Positions 46,649-55,111 of a stretch of DNA of 64,000 bases are shown here, one piece after another. The notes beneath the pieces were generated by a model. It saw nothing but the letters and a program-made list of their open reading frames with translations. It ran no database searches and was not told the DNA's origin. The stretch covers positions 1,580,893-1,644,892 of the forward strand of contig NZ_LT632547.1 in assembly GCF_900119695.1 (NCBI RefSeq). The letters are read 5' to 3'. Both the position numbers and the translations under genes were made by a program. This stretch comes from Actinomyces urinae (lineage in GTDB: Bacteria > Actinomycetota > Actinomycetes > Actinomycetales > Actinomycetaceae). The stretch's first letter is position 1, and every line of letters starts with the position of its first letter.

Positions 46649-47602
46649 ATGAGCAGTTTGTTGAATAGCGCTTCGGTACGTCATGGGGTGATTCCGGCGG
46701 CGGGGCGGGGCACGCGTTTCTTGCCGATGACGAAGGCTATCCCGAAGGAGATGCTGCCGATTGTTGACCGCCCGGCGATTGAGCTGGTGGTTGAGGAGGC
46801 AACGCAGGCGGGTCTGGATGATTTGCTACTGATTGCGGCCGCACAGAAGCAGATGATTGAGGATCATTTTGATGCTGTACCCGACCTGGAGGCAGCGTTG
46901 CGCGAGGGCGAGAAGTGGGATCTGCTTGCGTCAATTGAGCGCTACCAGGATTTCGCGAGGATTCATTCGGTGCGGCAGGGGCATCCACGCGGGCTTGGCC
47001 ACGCGGTGTTTCAGGCTCGCCATCATGTGGGTGACGCTCCGTTTGCGGTGCTGTTGCCGGATGATTTGATGCATCCGGAGGACCCGGTGCTGGAGAAGAT
47101 GATCGCGGTGCGCGAGCAGATTGGCGGCTCCGTGGTGGCGTTGCTAGAGGTAACCCCGCAGCAGGCAACGGCTTACGGCTCGGCGGATGTGACTACCATT
47201 CCGCTCGCTTCAAATGGGCTGGATGGTATTGAGGGCCTGAATGACGGGGATGTTTTCCGTCTCAACAAGATTGTGGAGAAGCCTCCGATTGATGAGGTGT
47301 TGTCTGAGTACGCGTCGGTTGGACGTTACGTGCTTGACCCGAAGGTGTTTGAGATTTTGGAGACGCTCCCTCCGGGTCGTGGAGGCGAGATTCAGCTGAC
47401 TGACTCGTTCCAGACTCTGATTGAGACGCCTGAGGACCGGGGCGGTGGCGTGACGGGCGTGGTGATTCGCGGCCGTAGGTTTGATACGGGTGACAAGTTG
47501 GGTTACCTGCAGGCCGTGGTAGAGATGGGGATTGAAGATCCACAGCTTGGCGGCGAGTTCCGGGCGCTACTTAAAGGACTTGTTAAAGGACTTGACCTGT
47601 AG
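46649..47602 (+). CDS. galU: UTP--glucose-1-phosphate uridylyltransferase
   Basis: A 317-residue nucleotidyltransferase making UDP-glucose. The signature G-R-G-T-R-F-L-P-M-T-K-A-x-P-K-E-M-L-P (about residues 19-37) is intact. V-L-L-P-D-D, K-I-V-E-K-P and G-G-E-I-Q-L-T-D follow. ATG 46649 is the first start in frame after the repeat region, without a strong ribosome site. It heads the conserved galU-moeA/glp-rimJ-sepX cluster. Confidence 0.96.
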   Translation: MSSLLNSASVRHGVIPAAGRGTRFLPMTKAIPKEMLPIVDRPAIELVVEEATQAGLDDLLLIAAAQKQMIEDHFDAVPDLEAALREGEKWDLLASIERYQDFARIHSVRQGHPRGLGHAVFQARHHVGDAPFAVLLPDDLMHPEDPVLEKMIAVREQIGGSVVALLEVTPQQATAYGSADVTTIPLASNGLDGIEGLNDGDVFRLNKIVEKPPIDEVLSEYASVGRYVLDPKVFEILETLPPGRGGEIQLTDSFQTLIETPEDRGGGVTGVVIRGRRFDTGDKLGYLQAVVEMGIEDPQLGGEFRALLKGLVKGLDL

Positions 47603-47666
47603 GGTTTAGCCGCGTGCCGTGATGGCGCGCAAGCCACTGGTTTTGCCCGTTTGAAGGGGAGATGTG

Positions 47667-48878
47667 ATGAGGTCGGTTGCGAATTTTTATCGCGATTGTC
47701 AGGATGCGGTTGGCCCGCAGCCTCCGTTGGATGTGATGTTGCCTGATTCGATGGGTTGCGTGCTTGCGGAGGACGTGATGGCGCCCTTCGACCTTCCGGT
47801 TGCGGATTTGGCTGCGCTTGATGGTTATGCGGTGAGGTCGGAGGATTTAGAGGGGGCCTCTGCGGATCATCCGGTGAAGCTCAACGTTACAGCGGAGCTC
47901 CGCGCTGGCGATGTTGAGCCGATGGCGAACATTGCGGGAGGGGCGATCCGGATTGCTTCTGGCGCGCCGATTCCGACGGGTGCTGATGCGGTGGTTGCTT
48001 TGGAGCACACGGATCATGGGGTGGCTCAGGTGGAGGTGTCTCATGGCCCGATGCCCGGTGAGAACATTCGCCCCAAGGCGCAGGACGTTCGTGCGGGCGA
48101 TGTGCTGATTAGCCGCGGTACGCGCGTGGGGTCGCGCCAGATCGCGCTGATCGCGGGTGTTGGTCGTAACCGTATTCAGGTGCATCCGCGCCCTCGTGTG
48201 GTGATCATTTCGATTGGTGATGAGCTGATCGAACCTGGCGAGCAGGCCCGCCCGGGCGCGGTGTTTGATGCGAATGGTCATGCCCTGGCTACCGCTTTGA
48301 CGGATGCGGGTGCGCAGACTTTCCGCGTGGCTGCCGTTCCTGATGAGCGGGCAACGCTACGGCAAACCATTGAGGACCAGTTGGTGCGTGCGGATTTGAT
48401 CATCACAACGGGCGGTATATCTTACGGCTCGGGTGATACGGTGCGCGAGGTGCTGGGCTCGCTCGGCACAATCCGCTTTGACTCGGTGGCGGCTTTCCCG
48501 GGCCACATCCTTGGTGTTGGGCACGTTGAGTCGGGAACCCCGATTTTCTGTTTGCCGGGTGATCCGGTGTCGGCCCAGGTGTGTTACGAGGTTTACGTGC
48601 GTCCCGCTGTGCGCGCAATGCAGGGCTGGAGTTCGCTGAACCGCCCAACCGTGCAGGCGCGAGTGGACCGCGGGTGGCGTTCGCCGATGGGTAGGCGCGA
48701 GTTTGTGCGTGTGAAACTGCTGGGTAAGCCGTCGTCGGGCTACACGGCCACGGTGATGGGCCCAACTGACGCGCTCCTCCTTTCTGCGTTTGCAGAGTCG
48801 AACGCGCTCGCGGTTGTGCCGGAGAATGTGACGGATGTGCGCGCGGGTGATGCTCTGCGTTGCATGGTGCTCGATTAG
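47667..48878 (+). CDS. MoeA-family protein (molybdotransferase or divisome Glp)
   Basis: 403 residues. MoeA domains are complete: D-G-Y-A-V-R in the lid region, G-A-P-I-P-x-G-A-D-A-V-V, S-I-G-D-E-L, G-G-I-S-Y-G-S-G-D and the C-terminal L-P-G-D-P-V-S. ATG 47667 follows GGGGAG; a GTG at 47664 is also possible. By synteny (galU upstream, acetyltransferase and SepX/GlpR-like gene downstream) it matches corynebacterial Glp, a gephyrin-like FtsZ-binding protein, rather than a pure molybdenum-cofactor enzyme. No other cofactor genes are in the window. Confidence 0.88.
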   Translation: MRSVANFYRDCQDAVGPQPPLDVMLPDSMGCVLAEDVMAPFDLPVADLAALDGYAVRSEDLEGASADHPVKLNVTAELRAGDVEPMANIAGGAIRIASGAPIPTGADAVVALEHTDHGVAQVEVSHGPMPGENIRPKAQDVRAGDVLISRGTRVGSRQIALIAGVGRNRIQVHPRPRVVIISIGDELIEPGEQARPGAVFDANGHALATALTDAGAQTFRVAAVPDERATLRQTIEDQLVRADLIITTGGISYGSGDTVREVLGSLGTIRFDSVAAFPGHILGVGHVESGTPIFCLPGDPVSAQVCYEVYVRPAVRAMQGWSSLNRPTVQARVDRGWRSPMGRREFVRVKLLGKPSSGYTATVMGPTDALLLSAFAESNALAVVPENVTDVRAGDALRCMVLD

Positions 48879-48881
48879 TTG

Positions 48882-49661
48882 ATGAGTTTCTTCAGGCGAT
48901 TCTTCTCCGCCCCTCGCGTGTGGGGGCTGAGCGAATCGCAGGTTCGTATCGATATTGAGGATCCCGTTGGCCGGGGCCTCATTCATGCAACGCCTCGTTT
49001 GAATGTGGACGAGGACGTCTTTGCGCGCCCTGGGGAAAATGCATTCGGACCGCGTCGTCACAGTAGGGTGGCATCGAGCAAAATCCGTAGGCTCACGATT
49101 CGCCCGGTTCTGGGGCAGGCTCATCGCGAGGTTGAGCGCGTACGCTGGGCGGACCGAGACTGGCTGGAGCCGTGGGAGGCTACACTCGCTCCGGATGTTG
49201 ATGAGCGTCTGCCTTCACTTGCGGAATATCAGCGTAAAACCGATGCCGAGGTGGAGTCGGGTATCACTCTTCCCATGATGATTGAGGCGGATGGGCGAGT
49301 GATCGGGGTGGTAACAGCGGCAAACACGGTGAGGGGCGCGCTGTATTCCACGACGGTTGGTTACTGGATTGTGTCCGAGTATGCGGGTCGGGGTATTGCG
49401 AGCTTGGCTGTGGCGGCGTTTATTGACCTGCTCATTTTGAAGCTGGGGATTCACCGCGTGGAGATCAACATTCGCCCCGAGAATGAGCCTTCGCTTGGCA
49501 TTGCGCGAAAGCTCGGGCTCACTCACGAAGGCTACAGGCCGCGGTACATGGCGATTGCTGGCCAGTGGGCAGACCATTTGGCTTTTTCAATTGATCGCGA
49601 GTCGCTACCAAGCGGTGGCCTGGTGGAAGCAATCTGGGGCGTGAGCTTGCTGGGGGAGTAG
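48882..49661 (+). CDS. RimJ/RimL-type GNAT acetyltransferase
   Basis: About 260 residues. The C-terminal two thirds form a GNAT domain: Y-W-I, then the acetyl-CoA loop A-G-R-G-I-A-S-L-A, then N-x-x-S-L-G-I-A-R-K-L-G-L-T-H-E-G. The N-terminus (about 70 residues) is an Arg-rich extension. It starts 3 nt after the moeA/glp stop and is part of the conserved cluster. Probably a protein N-terminal acetyltransferase; target unknown. Confidence 0.88.
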   Translation: MSFFRRFFSAPRVWGLSESQVRIDIEDPVGRGLIHATPRLNVDEDVFARPGENAFGPRRHSRVASSKIRRLTIRPVLGQAHREVERVRWADRDWLEPWEATLAPDVDERLPSLAEYQRKTDAEVESGITLPMMIEADGRVIGVVTAANTVRGALYSTTVGYWIVSEYAGRGIASLAVAAFIDLLILKLGIHRVEINIRPENEPSLGIARKLGLTHEGYRPRYMAIAGQWADHLAFSIDRESLPSGGLVEAIWGVSLLGE

Positions 49662-49847
49662 AACCAAGCTCCTCGGAAATCAACTAAACGCATCGGGCAC
49701 GCCGGTAATCCAGAGCGGCCGCGCCAGGCGCTGGCCAGTCGAGTGTTCGCAAGGTCTTCACTCGCAAAATAAGGGCGTCAAATGTCACGAAACAGACACG
49801 CCGAAGCTCTGCCCGACATGGAATAACAATGATGTAATTATGGGTAC

Positions 49848-50885
49848 GTGAGCTTTTCTGGGTGGATTATCGGTGCGTTGGCCGTGTTGGTGGCTGCGTA
49901 TTGGACGCCTGCACTCATAAAGAACCGCAATGAGGTTATCGAAACGCCTGTTGAAGATAGGTTTTCGACGGATCTCAAACTTGTTCCATTGGCTAAGGAA
50001 CGGCCTGGTCTTGTTGTTCAAGGCGAGGTGGGTAGGAACCAGCCGCGTATTTTGCCTCACGTGGCGGTTTGTGGACCCGAACGGAGGGTTCAGGCCGTGG
50101 AGGCAGAGTCGATAGGGGGATATTCAATGGCTGATTCGCAGCGTATTTCGGGTGAGTTTGTTTCTTCGACTTCCCGGCAGATGGCGAAGCTTCGCGCGTC
50201 TCGCGCAGCTCGTGTTGCGAAGGAGAACGCTGCGGGTAAGCGCCGTTTCGCCATTTTTGGAGTGGCGTTGACACTGCTGGTGGCGTTCGTGGTTGCTGCT
50301 ACGTTTTCGACGTTCTCCTGGTGGTTCCTACTGGTTCCCGCGACTGTTATGGGGGCAGTGCTAGCGGAGGGGCGTTTGGCCTACCGCCGTTCCATAGAGA
50401 AGGCTCGCGCCGAAGCTGAACTTTCGAAACAGTTGCGTGAGGAGCGCAGACTCGAGCAGGCTCGCTACAACCGCCTACGCTCATCTGTTGAACAGCGTAT
50501 TGCGGCTACAGCACCGGCCACCGAGACCGTTGATCCCTCGGCATCTTCCGTCCAGGAATCGATTGATGAGGAACAGGTCGAGGTCGCCGCTGAACCCGCC
50601 GAGTGGATTCCCCGCGAGTTTCCCGCTCCCGCTTACGCTCGCGCTGCCAAGGCTCCGCGTAGGCGCGTAGTGGTTGATCCCAGCGTCCTCGAGAATAATG
50701 GTGAGGGCACCGCTTCTGCTGAAAGCACGGCCGAAAATAGGTCTGAGACCCAAAATGCTAGCCCATTGCGCCCAGTGGTTGCGAAGCCTCGTCCGCTTGA
50801 CGCGATGACGTCTGAAGAGGCCGCTGAGATGGCTGAGACCGCGTTTGACCTGGAGGACATCCTCGAGTTCCGCCGCGCACAGTAA
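49848..50885 (+). CDS. SepX/GlpR-like divisome membrane protein
   Basis: 345 residues. An N-terminal membrane helix (W-I-I-G-A-L-A-V-L-V-A-A-Y-W) is followed by a cytosolic segment with D-R-F-S, two further membrane helices (F-G-V-A-L-T-L-L-V-A-F and W-W-F-L-L-V-P-A-T-V), a long Arg/Glu- and Pro-rich cytosolic stretch and an acidic C-terminal motif (D-L-E-D-I-L-E-F-R-R-A). Synteny and topology match Streptomyces SepX and corynebacterial GlpR, receptors of the MoeA-like Glp at the division site. GTG 49848 is close behind an AT-rich -10-like TAATTAT. Confidence 0.78.
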   Translation: MSFSGWIIGALAVLVAAYWTPALIKNRNEVIETPVEDRFSTDLKLVPLAKERPGLVVQGEVGRNQPRILPHVAVCGPERRVQAVEAESIGGYSMADSQRISGEFVSSTSRQMAKLRASRAARVAKENAAGKRRFAIFGVALTLLVAFVVAATFSTFSWWFLLVPATVMGAVLAEGRLAYRRSIEKARAEAELSKQLREERRLEQARYNRLRSSVEQRIAATAPATETVDPSASSVQESIDEEQVEVAAEPAEWIPREFPAPAYARAAKAPRRRVVVDPSVLENNGEGTASAESTAENRSETQNASPLRPVVAKPRPLDAMTSEEAAEMAETAFDLEDILEFRRAQ

Positions 50886-50989
50886 CCCTTTTCGCAAGTT
50901 GCACGCATTGGTGCGCTACAACGTGCGAGGCCTCGACGCCGCTGAATTAACGGTTTTGCCGATGTGGTGCTAGGCTGGTTTTCGCACTT

Positions 50990-51062
50990 GGGGCTATGGC
51001 GCAGTTGGTAGCGCGTCTCGTTCGCAATGAGAAGGTCGGGGGTTCGAATCCCCCTAGCTCCA
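50990..51062 (+). tRNA. tRNA-Ala (anticodon CGC)
   Basis: 73 nt. Acceptor GGGGCTA pairs with TAGCTCC (one G-U). The anticodon loop TTCGCAA gives CGC, reading GCG. The T-arm is GGGGGTTCGAATCCCCC. CCA is not encoded. Its place after the SepX-like gene is conserved in actinobacteria. Confidence 0.96.
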
Positions 51063-51073
51063 CGGTTGTTATG

Positions 51074-51111
51074 TCTCGGGACATCGTTCATACGGTGCCC
51101 CGAGATCTTTT
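51074..51111 (+). terminator. Terminator after tRNA-Ala
   Basis: Seven-base arms TCTCGGG/CCCGAGA (51074-51080, 51099-51105), extended by pairing inside, followed by TCTTTT. Confidence 0.78.
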
Positions 51112-51313
51112 ACTGCTACGCTCGTGCGTAGGAGCACTGGCAGGCTCTCCCAAACGGTCGCTACCCGCGATAACCCTCAAGACAGTGATCCTCAAGAAGA
51201 GCACAGACTCTATGAAAACACGGGATTTCGGATAGCCGCAGTATTGCGCAGGTAAGGTACAATCATCGCCGAGGATTCCTCAAAAATCTCATTGACGAAT
51301 GTGAAAGAAACCC

Positions 51314-52114
51314 ATGGATTTTGACCTCAAATCGAAGTACCAACGAATGCCTAAAAAGCTAAAAACAATCGCGCCAGAAAACTTGGCGCCCTTGTCACAG
51401 CGCGTTAGCGCGTGGGTGGTACACCTATTCACCATGTCGGGGGTGGCGTTTGCGGCTTTGGCTACGTTGGCTCTGATTCACCAAGAGATTGGCATGATGT
51501 GGCTGTGGCTTTTCATCGCGCTCGTGGTGGATGGCGTGGATGGCACTCTGGCTCGTAAGTTCCGGGTGCGAGAAGTGCTCCCTTGGTTCGATGGCGGTAT
51601 TTTGGACATCATCATTGACTACTTGACGTGGACGTTCATCCCCGCGATTTTCATGTATCGCCACATAGAAATGGGCCAACCATATTTGGCTGCGGTCCTC
51701 ACGGTTTTGATTCTGGCTACTTCCACGCTGTGCTATGCGAATGAGAACTGGAAGTCCTCAGATTTCTACTTCTACGGCTTCCCCGCGGCGTGGAACATTG
51801 TGGCGCTGTGTCTGTATGTTCTACAGACAGGCGAGGTGGTAAACATTATCGCGGTTGTGGCCTGCATTGTGCTCACGGTTGTCCCCAGCTATTGGACGCA
51901 CCCGTTCCGCGTCAAGAAGTTCATGGTTATAAACCTGATCTCCATCGCGGTGTGGATTGGAATTACAGGTGCTCTTGTGGCTATTCACCCGGTGCAGCCG
52001 GTGTGGATGATGGTCTTGTTCTACGTGTCAGGAGGGTGGTTCCTGCTCACCGGCATCGTCCGCATGTTTACCGGGCCGGATCGAGCTAGCCGCAAAGCAG
52101 GCGTGGCGGCGTAG
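51314..52114 (+). CDS. pcs: Phosphatidylcholine synthase (CDP-alcohol phosphatidyltransferase)
   Basis: 266 residues with eight or so membrane segments. The Pcs form of the CDP-alcohol motif, DG(x)2AR(x)12G(x)3D(x)3D, is exact: D76-G77-x2-A80-R81, G94, D98, D102. It condenses choline with CDP-diacylglycerol to give phosphatidylcholine. The start ATG lies about 250 bp after the tRNA-Ala gene. Separate transcription unit with its own terminator. Choline would come from the host or medium. Confidence 0.9.
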   Translation: MDFDLKSKYQRMPKKLKTIAPENLAPLSQRVSAWVVHLFTMSGVAFAALATLALIHQEIGMMWLWLFIALVVDGVDGTLARKFRVREVLPWFDGGILDIIIDYLTWTFIPAIFMYRHIEMGQPYLAAVLTVLILATSTLCYANENWKSSDFYFYGFPAAWNIVALCLYVLQTGEVVNIIAVVACIVLTVVPSYWTHPFRVKKFMVINLISIAVWIGITGALVAIHPVQPVWMMVLFYVSGGWFLLTGIVRMFTGPDRASRKAGVAA

Positions 52115-52143
52115 TGTAGGCCTTCTATTCAGATCTCGAGTAA

Positions 52144-52178
52144 AGTGTGCGCGAGATTCTCCTCGCGCACACTTTTTC
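52144..52178 (+). terminator. pcs terminator
   Basis: Perfect 12-bp arms (52144-52155 with 52162-52173) and a run of five T. Confidence 0.92.
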
Positions 52179-52197
52179 TAAAGACATCTCCGGGCCC

Positions 52198-53226
52198 TCA
52201 CGCACCTTGACTTCGCAGCCCGTCCGCAACGTAGCGGTCGCGCAGGTAGTTGCGCAGTTCGTAGAGGAAAGCGAATGCGATCATTCCTATTACCACCGCA
52301 TTCACTCCCGGTGGGTATCCTCGCCCGTGCGTCCAGAAGTACACGTAGGGAGAAATAAACGTAACAAGGGTGACCAGTAGGCCGGTGTATCGAACCCACC
52401 ATTTGTGAGCGGTCACGAATGCCAGCAGGCCCCACGTGTAGGGAATGGCAGTGATTACATCCATGCCCCACAGGACCCACAGGTTGCCGTGGAAATGTTT
52501 GACGAACGTTACCGGCAGAGCGCGAAGAGAAGAGTAGATGAACACTACCGCATAGGCCCAAAACTTCGGGCTGCGTAGCATGCGGTAGGCTTTCGAGGAC
52601 GGAATTATTTTCGCTCCCGAGGCTTTGAGAGCCCGGTAATTCTTAGAGCTGATCGTCACGCTCTCAACCCAATCAAACGCTCGATGTATGAGGTTGAGGC
52701 GTGCCCCTTGGCTGTCACACCATGTTTGACACCACGCGGATGGATTCACAGCGATGGGGACAACTTTTTCGAGGGGACTTATGTCGAATCCAATGGAGTC
52801 GATCATCTGCGTTAGTTCCGCATTGCCAGCAAACGTGAAGCTGGGTCCAATTTGTTGCAGTAGTGGTTCAGGCTCTGTGCCGCTCGTGTCGTTGCCAAGA
52901 AGCTGCTGTAGCGCGGTGAAGCAGCTCTGCGGAACAAGATCTATTAGCGCCTGCTGGCGGCCGACGATCATAGCTCTTAGTGTTTCAGCCATTTCGCGAA
53001 GCAAAGGCCGAGGAATGCTTTCTAGAGCAATACTAGCTGCGTCATTGGAACCGGCTTGACGCGCGTGGTTGGCTATGGAAGAAAACAGGGTGGTGATGGT
53101 GATATTGCGCGGCGCTAGGTTGCCAAGGCGATCGATCTGGGAAGCTTTTTTGAGCGCCGCAGGATCGATTGTTACCTCTTTCAACAGTGGAATGCTCAGT
53201 GCTGAATGAGAGGTAATGAGGTTCAC
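52198..53226 (-). CDS. Membrane protein of unknown function
   Basis: 342 residues, not recognised. The N-terminal 200 residues are soluble and largely helical, with Cys/Trp motif A-W-C-Q-T-W-C-D. The C-terminal part has about five membrane segments (W-A-Y-A-V-V-F-I-Y, W-V-L-W-G-M-D-V-I, Y-T-W-G-L-L-A-F-V, G-L-L-V-T-L-V-T-F, A-V-V-I-G-M-I-A-F-A). The start is GTG 53226 with a weak ribosome site. It converges with pcs and follows the aldolase operon in the same direction after 66 bp. Confidence 0.65.
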   Translation of the reverse strand: MNLITSHSALSIPLLKEVTIDPAALKKASQIDRLGNLAPRNITITTLFSSIANHARQAGSNDAASIALESIPRPLLREMAETLRAMIVGRQQALIDLVPQSCFTALQQLLGNDTSGTEPEPLLQQIGPSFTFAGNAELTQMIDSIGFDISPLEKVVPIAVNPSAWCQTWCDSQGARLNLIHRAFDWVESVTISSKNYRALKASGAKIIPSSKAYRMLRSPKFWAYAVVFIYSSLRALPVTFVKHFHGNLWVLWGMDVITAIPYTWGLLAFVTAHKWWVRYTGLLVTLVTFISPYVYFWTHGRGYPPGVNAVVIGMIAFAFLYELRNYLRDRYVADGLRSQGA

Positions 53227-53250
53227 GAATCTGCTTTCTATGTGGTTGGC

Positions 53251-53274
53251 GGGCCACTCAAGATAGAGTGACCC
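53251..53274 (-). terminator. Hairpin after the aldolase operon
   Basis: Nine-base arms (53251-53259, 53266-53274, one mismatch) with a 6-nt loop, 19 bp past the aldolase stop; no T-run. Confidence 0.45.
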
Positions 53275-53292
53275 ACCTCTTGCCAGCCTAGT

Positions 53293-54132
53293 CTACCTGC
53301 GAGCGTACAGGTTGAGCAGGCGTGCTACTTCGTTTCGCACATTCTCCCGGCCAGGGCCAATGTATTTGCGCGGGTCGACTAGTTTATCGTTGGCGGCAAG
53401 TATTTCGCGCACAACGGACGTGAATCCCACATTGAGGTGGGTGGACACGTTGATCTTGGTCATGCCTGCCTCTATCGCGGCAACCATCCCATCGTCGGAT
53501 ACTCCGGAAGATCCGTGCAGTACGAGGGGCACGGGCACAGCGTCGCGGAGGCGGCTGATGAGGTCGGTGTCTAGCACTGCGGAGCGTTCCGTCATCGCGT
53601 GGGATGAACCAACAGCAACAGCCAGGAGGTCGACACCGGTGTCGGCTACGAATTTGGCGGCATCTTCGGGGTTGGTGCGGGCGGTGGGACTGTGTACGCC
53701 GTCCTTACCTCCTACCTCGCCAAGTTCAGCCTCAACCGCGACGCCTGCAGCGTGGCAGAACTCAACTACTGTTGCGGTGCTCTTGCGGTTTTCGAGGTCT
53801 TCGAGTTTCGAACCGTCGTACATCACAGAGTTGAAGCCGAGGTCCACGGCCTCGCGGCAGAGGTCCACGGACTCAGCGTGGTCTAGATGAACGGCTACCG
53901 GAACGCTTGCCTGTTCCGCGATTGCGAGCATGGCTTTCCCGATGGGGGCAATGTGCCCGCCATGGTATTTGATTGCGTTTTCGGACAGCTGAAGGATGAC
54001 GGGTAGGCCGCAGCTTTCAGCAGCTTCAACTTCAGCGTGTGCGAACTCGAGTAGTACCACGTTGAAGGCGCCCAGACCGGTTTTTTCAACGGCAGCCTTG
54101 GCTGCCATCTTGCGGATATCTACTAGTGGCAT
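53293..54132 (-). CDS. Class II ketose-bisphosphate aldolase (GatY/KbaY-like)
   Basis: 279 residues, Zn-dependent. Zinc ligands lie in H-L-D-H-A-E and L-H-G-S-S-G-V; E-A-E-L-G-E-V-G-G-K-D is the family's mobile loop region. With a tagatose-6-phosphate-kinase-like gene just upstream, the likely substrate is tagatose 1,6-bisphosphate, giving dihydroxyacetone phosphate and glyceraldehyde 3-phosphate; fructose 1,6-bisphosphate is the alternative. The start overlaps the kinase stop by 1 nt. Last gene of the minus-strand operon. Confidence 0.88.
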   Translation of the reverse strand: MPLVDIRKMAAKAAVEKTGLGAFNVVLLEFAHAEVEAAESCGLPVILQLSENAIKYHGGHIAPIGKAMLAIAEQASVPVAVHLDHAESVDLCREAVDLGFNSVMYDGSKLEDLENRKSTATVVEFCHAAGVAVEAELGEVGGKDGVHSPTARTNPEDAAKFVADTGVDLLAVAVGSSHAMTERSAVLDTDLISRLRDAVPVPLVLHGSSGVSDDGMVAAIEAGMTKINVSTHLNVGFTSVVREILAANDKLVDPRKYIGPGRENVRNEVARLLNLYARR

Positions 54133-55094
54133 TAGAGGGTCTCCACTTCGATTTCGGTTTTCATTTGATTGTAGATGGTGAGGTCAACTTCGCCGGCAAC
54201 GGGCATCGCTACGGCGGCGCCCGATAGGGCAACGGCATAGGGCAGTCCGGCCTTCAAGTCGCTGGCCTGTAACGGCACTGCAGGAGCTTCACTGTCGAGG
54301 GCGCCGGTGATGTATGCGCACCAGGCGGCGACGGACGCGTCGCCCGCTCCCGTTGGGTTGCCTTCGATGTGACGCGCAGGGGCCGCGTGGTAGGAGCCGT
54401 CGGGCCCGTGAATGCTCATTCCTTTCGCGCCTTCAGACGTGATGACGATGCCAACGCCTCGGCGTAGGAGTTCGTGTGCTCCTTCAATCACTGTGGGCTT
54501 GCCGGTGGTTTCTCTTAGTTCGAGGTCGTTGGGTTTGACGAGGTCGACGCCGGCCTCGCACGCGTTTTTCAGTACCTGTCCGGTGGCATCAACTAGTACT
54601 AGTGCGTTGCGAGAGTGCGCTGTTTCAACGATTTTGGTCATCCATTCTGGGTTGGATGAGCCGGGGAACGAGCCGCAACAGGCGAGGACGTCGCCGGGTT
54701 TCAGACCTTCTCGCAGGCGCTCAAGGAGCGCGTCCCAATGGTTATCGGTTGGGGTTTCACCCGCTTCGTTGAGCACGGTTGCGTCGAAGTTGTCGTCAAC
54801 GACGGCAATGCTAATGCGCGTTTCGAACGTCGTCCTTTGAAACTGGGTACCGATGAGGTCAGCTCGGTCGACGGCCCGCAGGAGCGATTCAAACCGAGCT
54901 CCGTTTGCGCCGCCGAGGAAGCCTGTTGCAGTGGTTGGTATGCCGAGGCTGGCAAGGACGCGACTCACGTTCACGCCCTTACCGCCCGGACGTACTGTGG
55001 TGTTGGTGATCCGGTGTGGGACGCCAACGGTCAGCTCCGAAATCCGATAGGTAAAGTCGAGTGCCGGATTAGGGGTTAGCGTCCACACGTTCAC
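54132..55094 (-). CDS. PfkB-family hexose-phosphate kinase (LacC/FruK-like)
   Basis: 320 residues. The PfkB start T-L-T-P-N-P-A-L-D, the sugar-binding G-G-K-G-V-N-V-S-R-V-L and the catalytic signature G-N-P-T-G-A-G-D-A-S-V-A (Asp as base) are present. This subgroup phosphorylates fructose 1-phosphate or tagatose 6-phosphate; context favours tagatose 6-phosphate. It lies between the SIS gene (17-nt gap) and the aldolase. Confidence 0.9.
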   Translation of the reverse strand: MNVWTLTPNPALDFTYRISELTVGVPHRITNTTVRPGGKGVNVSRVLASLGIPTTATGFLGGANGARFESLLRAVDRADLIGTQFQRTTFETRISIAVVDDNFDATVLNEAGETPTDNHWDALLERLREGLKPGDVLACCGSFPGSSNPEWMTKIVETAHSRNALVLVDATGQVLKNACEAGVDLVKPNDLELRETTGKPTVIEGAHELLRRGVGIVITSEGAKGMSIHGPDGSYHAAPARHIEGNPTGAGDASVAAWCAYITGALDSEAPAVPLQASDLKAGLPYAVALSGAAVAMPVAGEVDLTIYNQMKTEIEVETL

Positions 55095-55111
55095 GATGGT
55101 CTCCAGTTACC

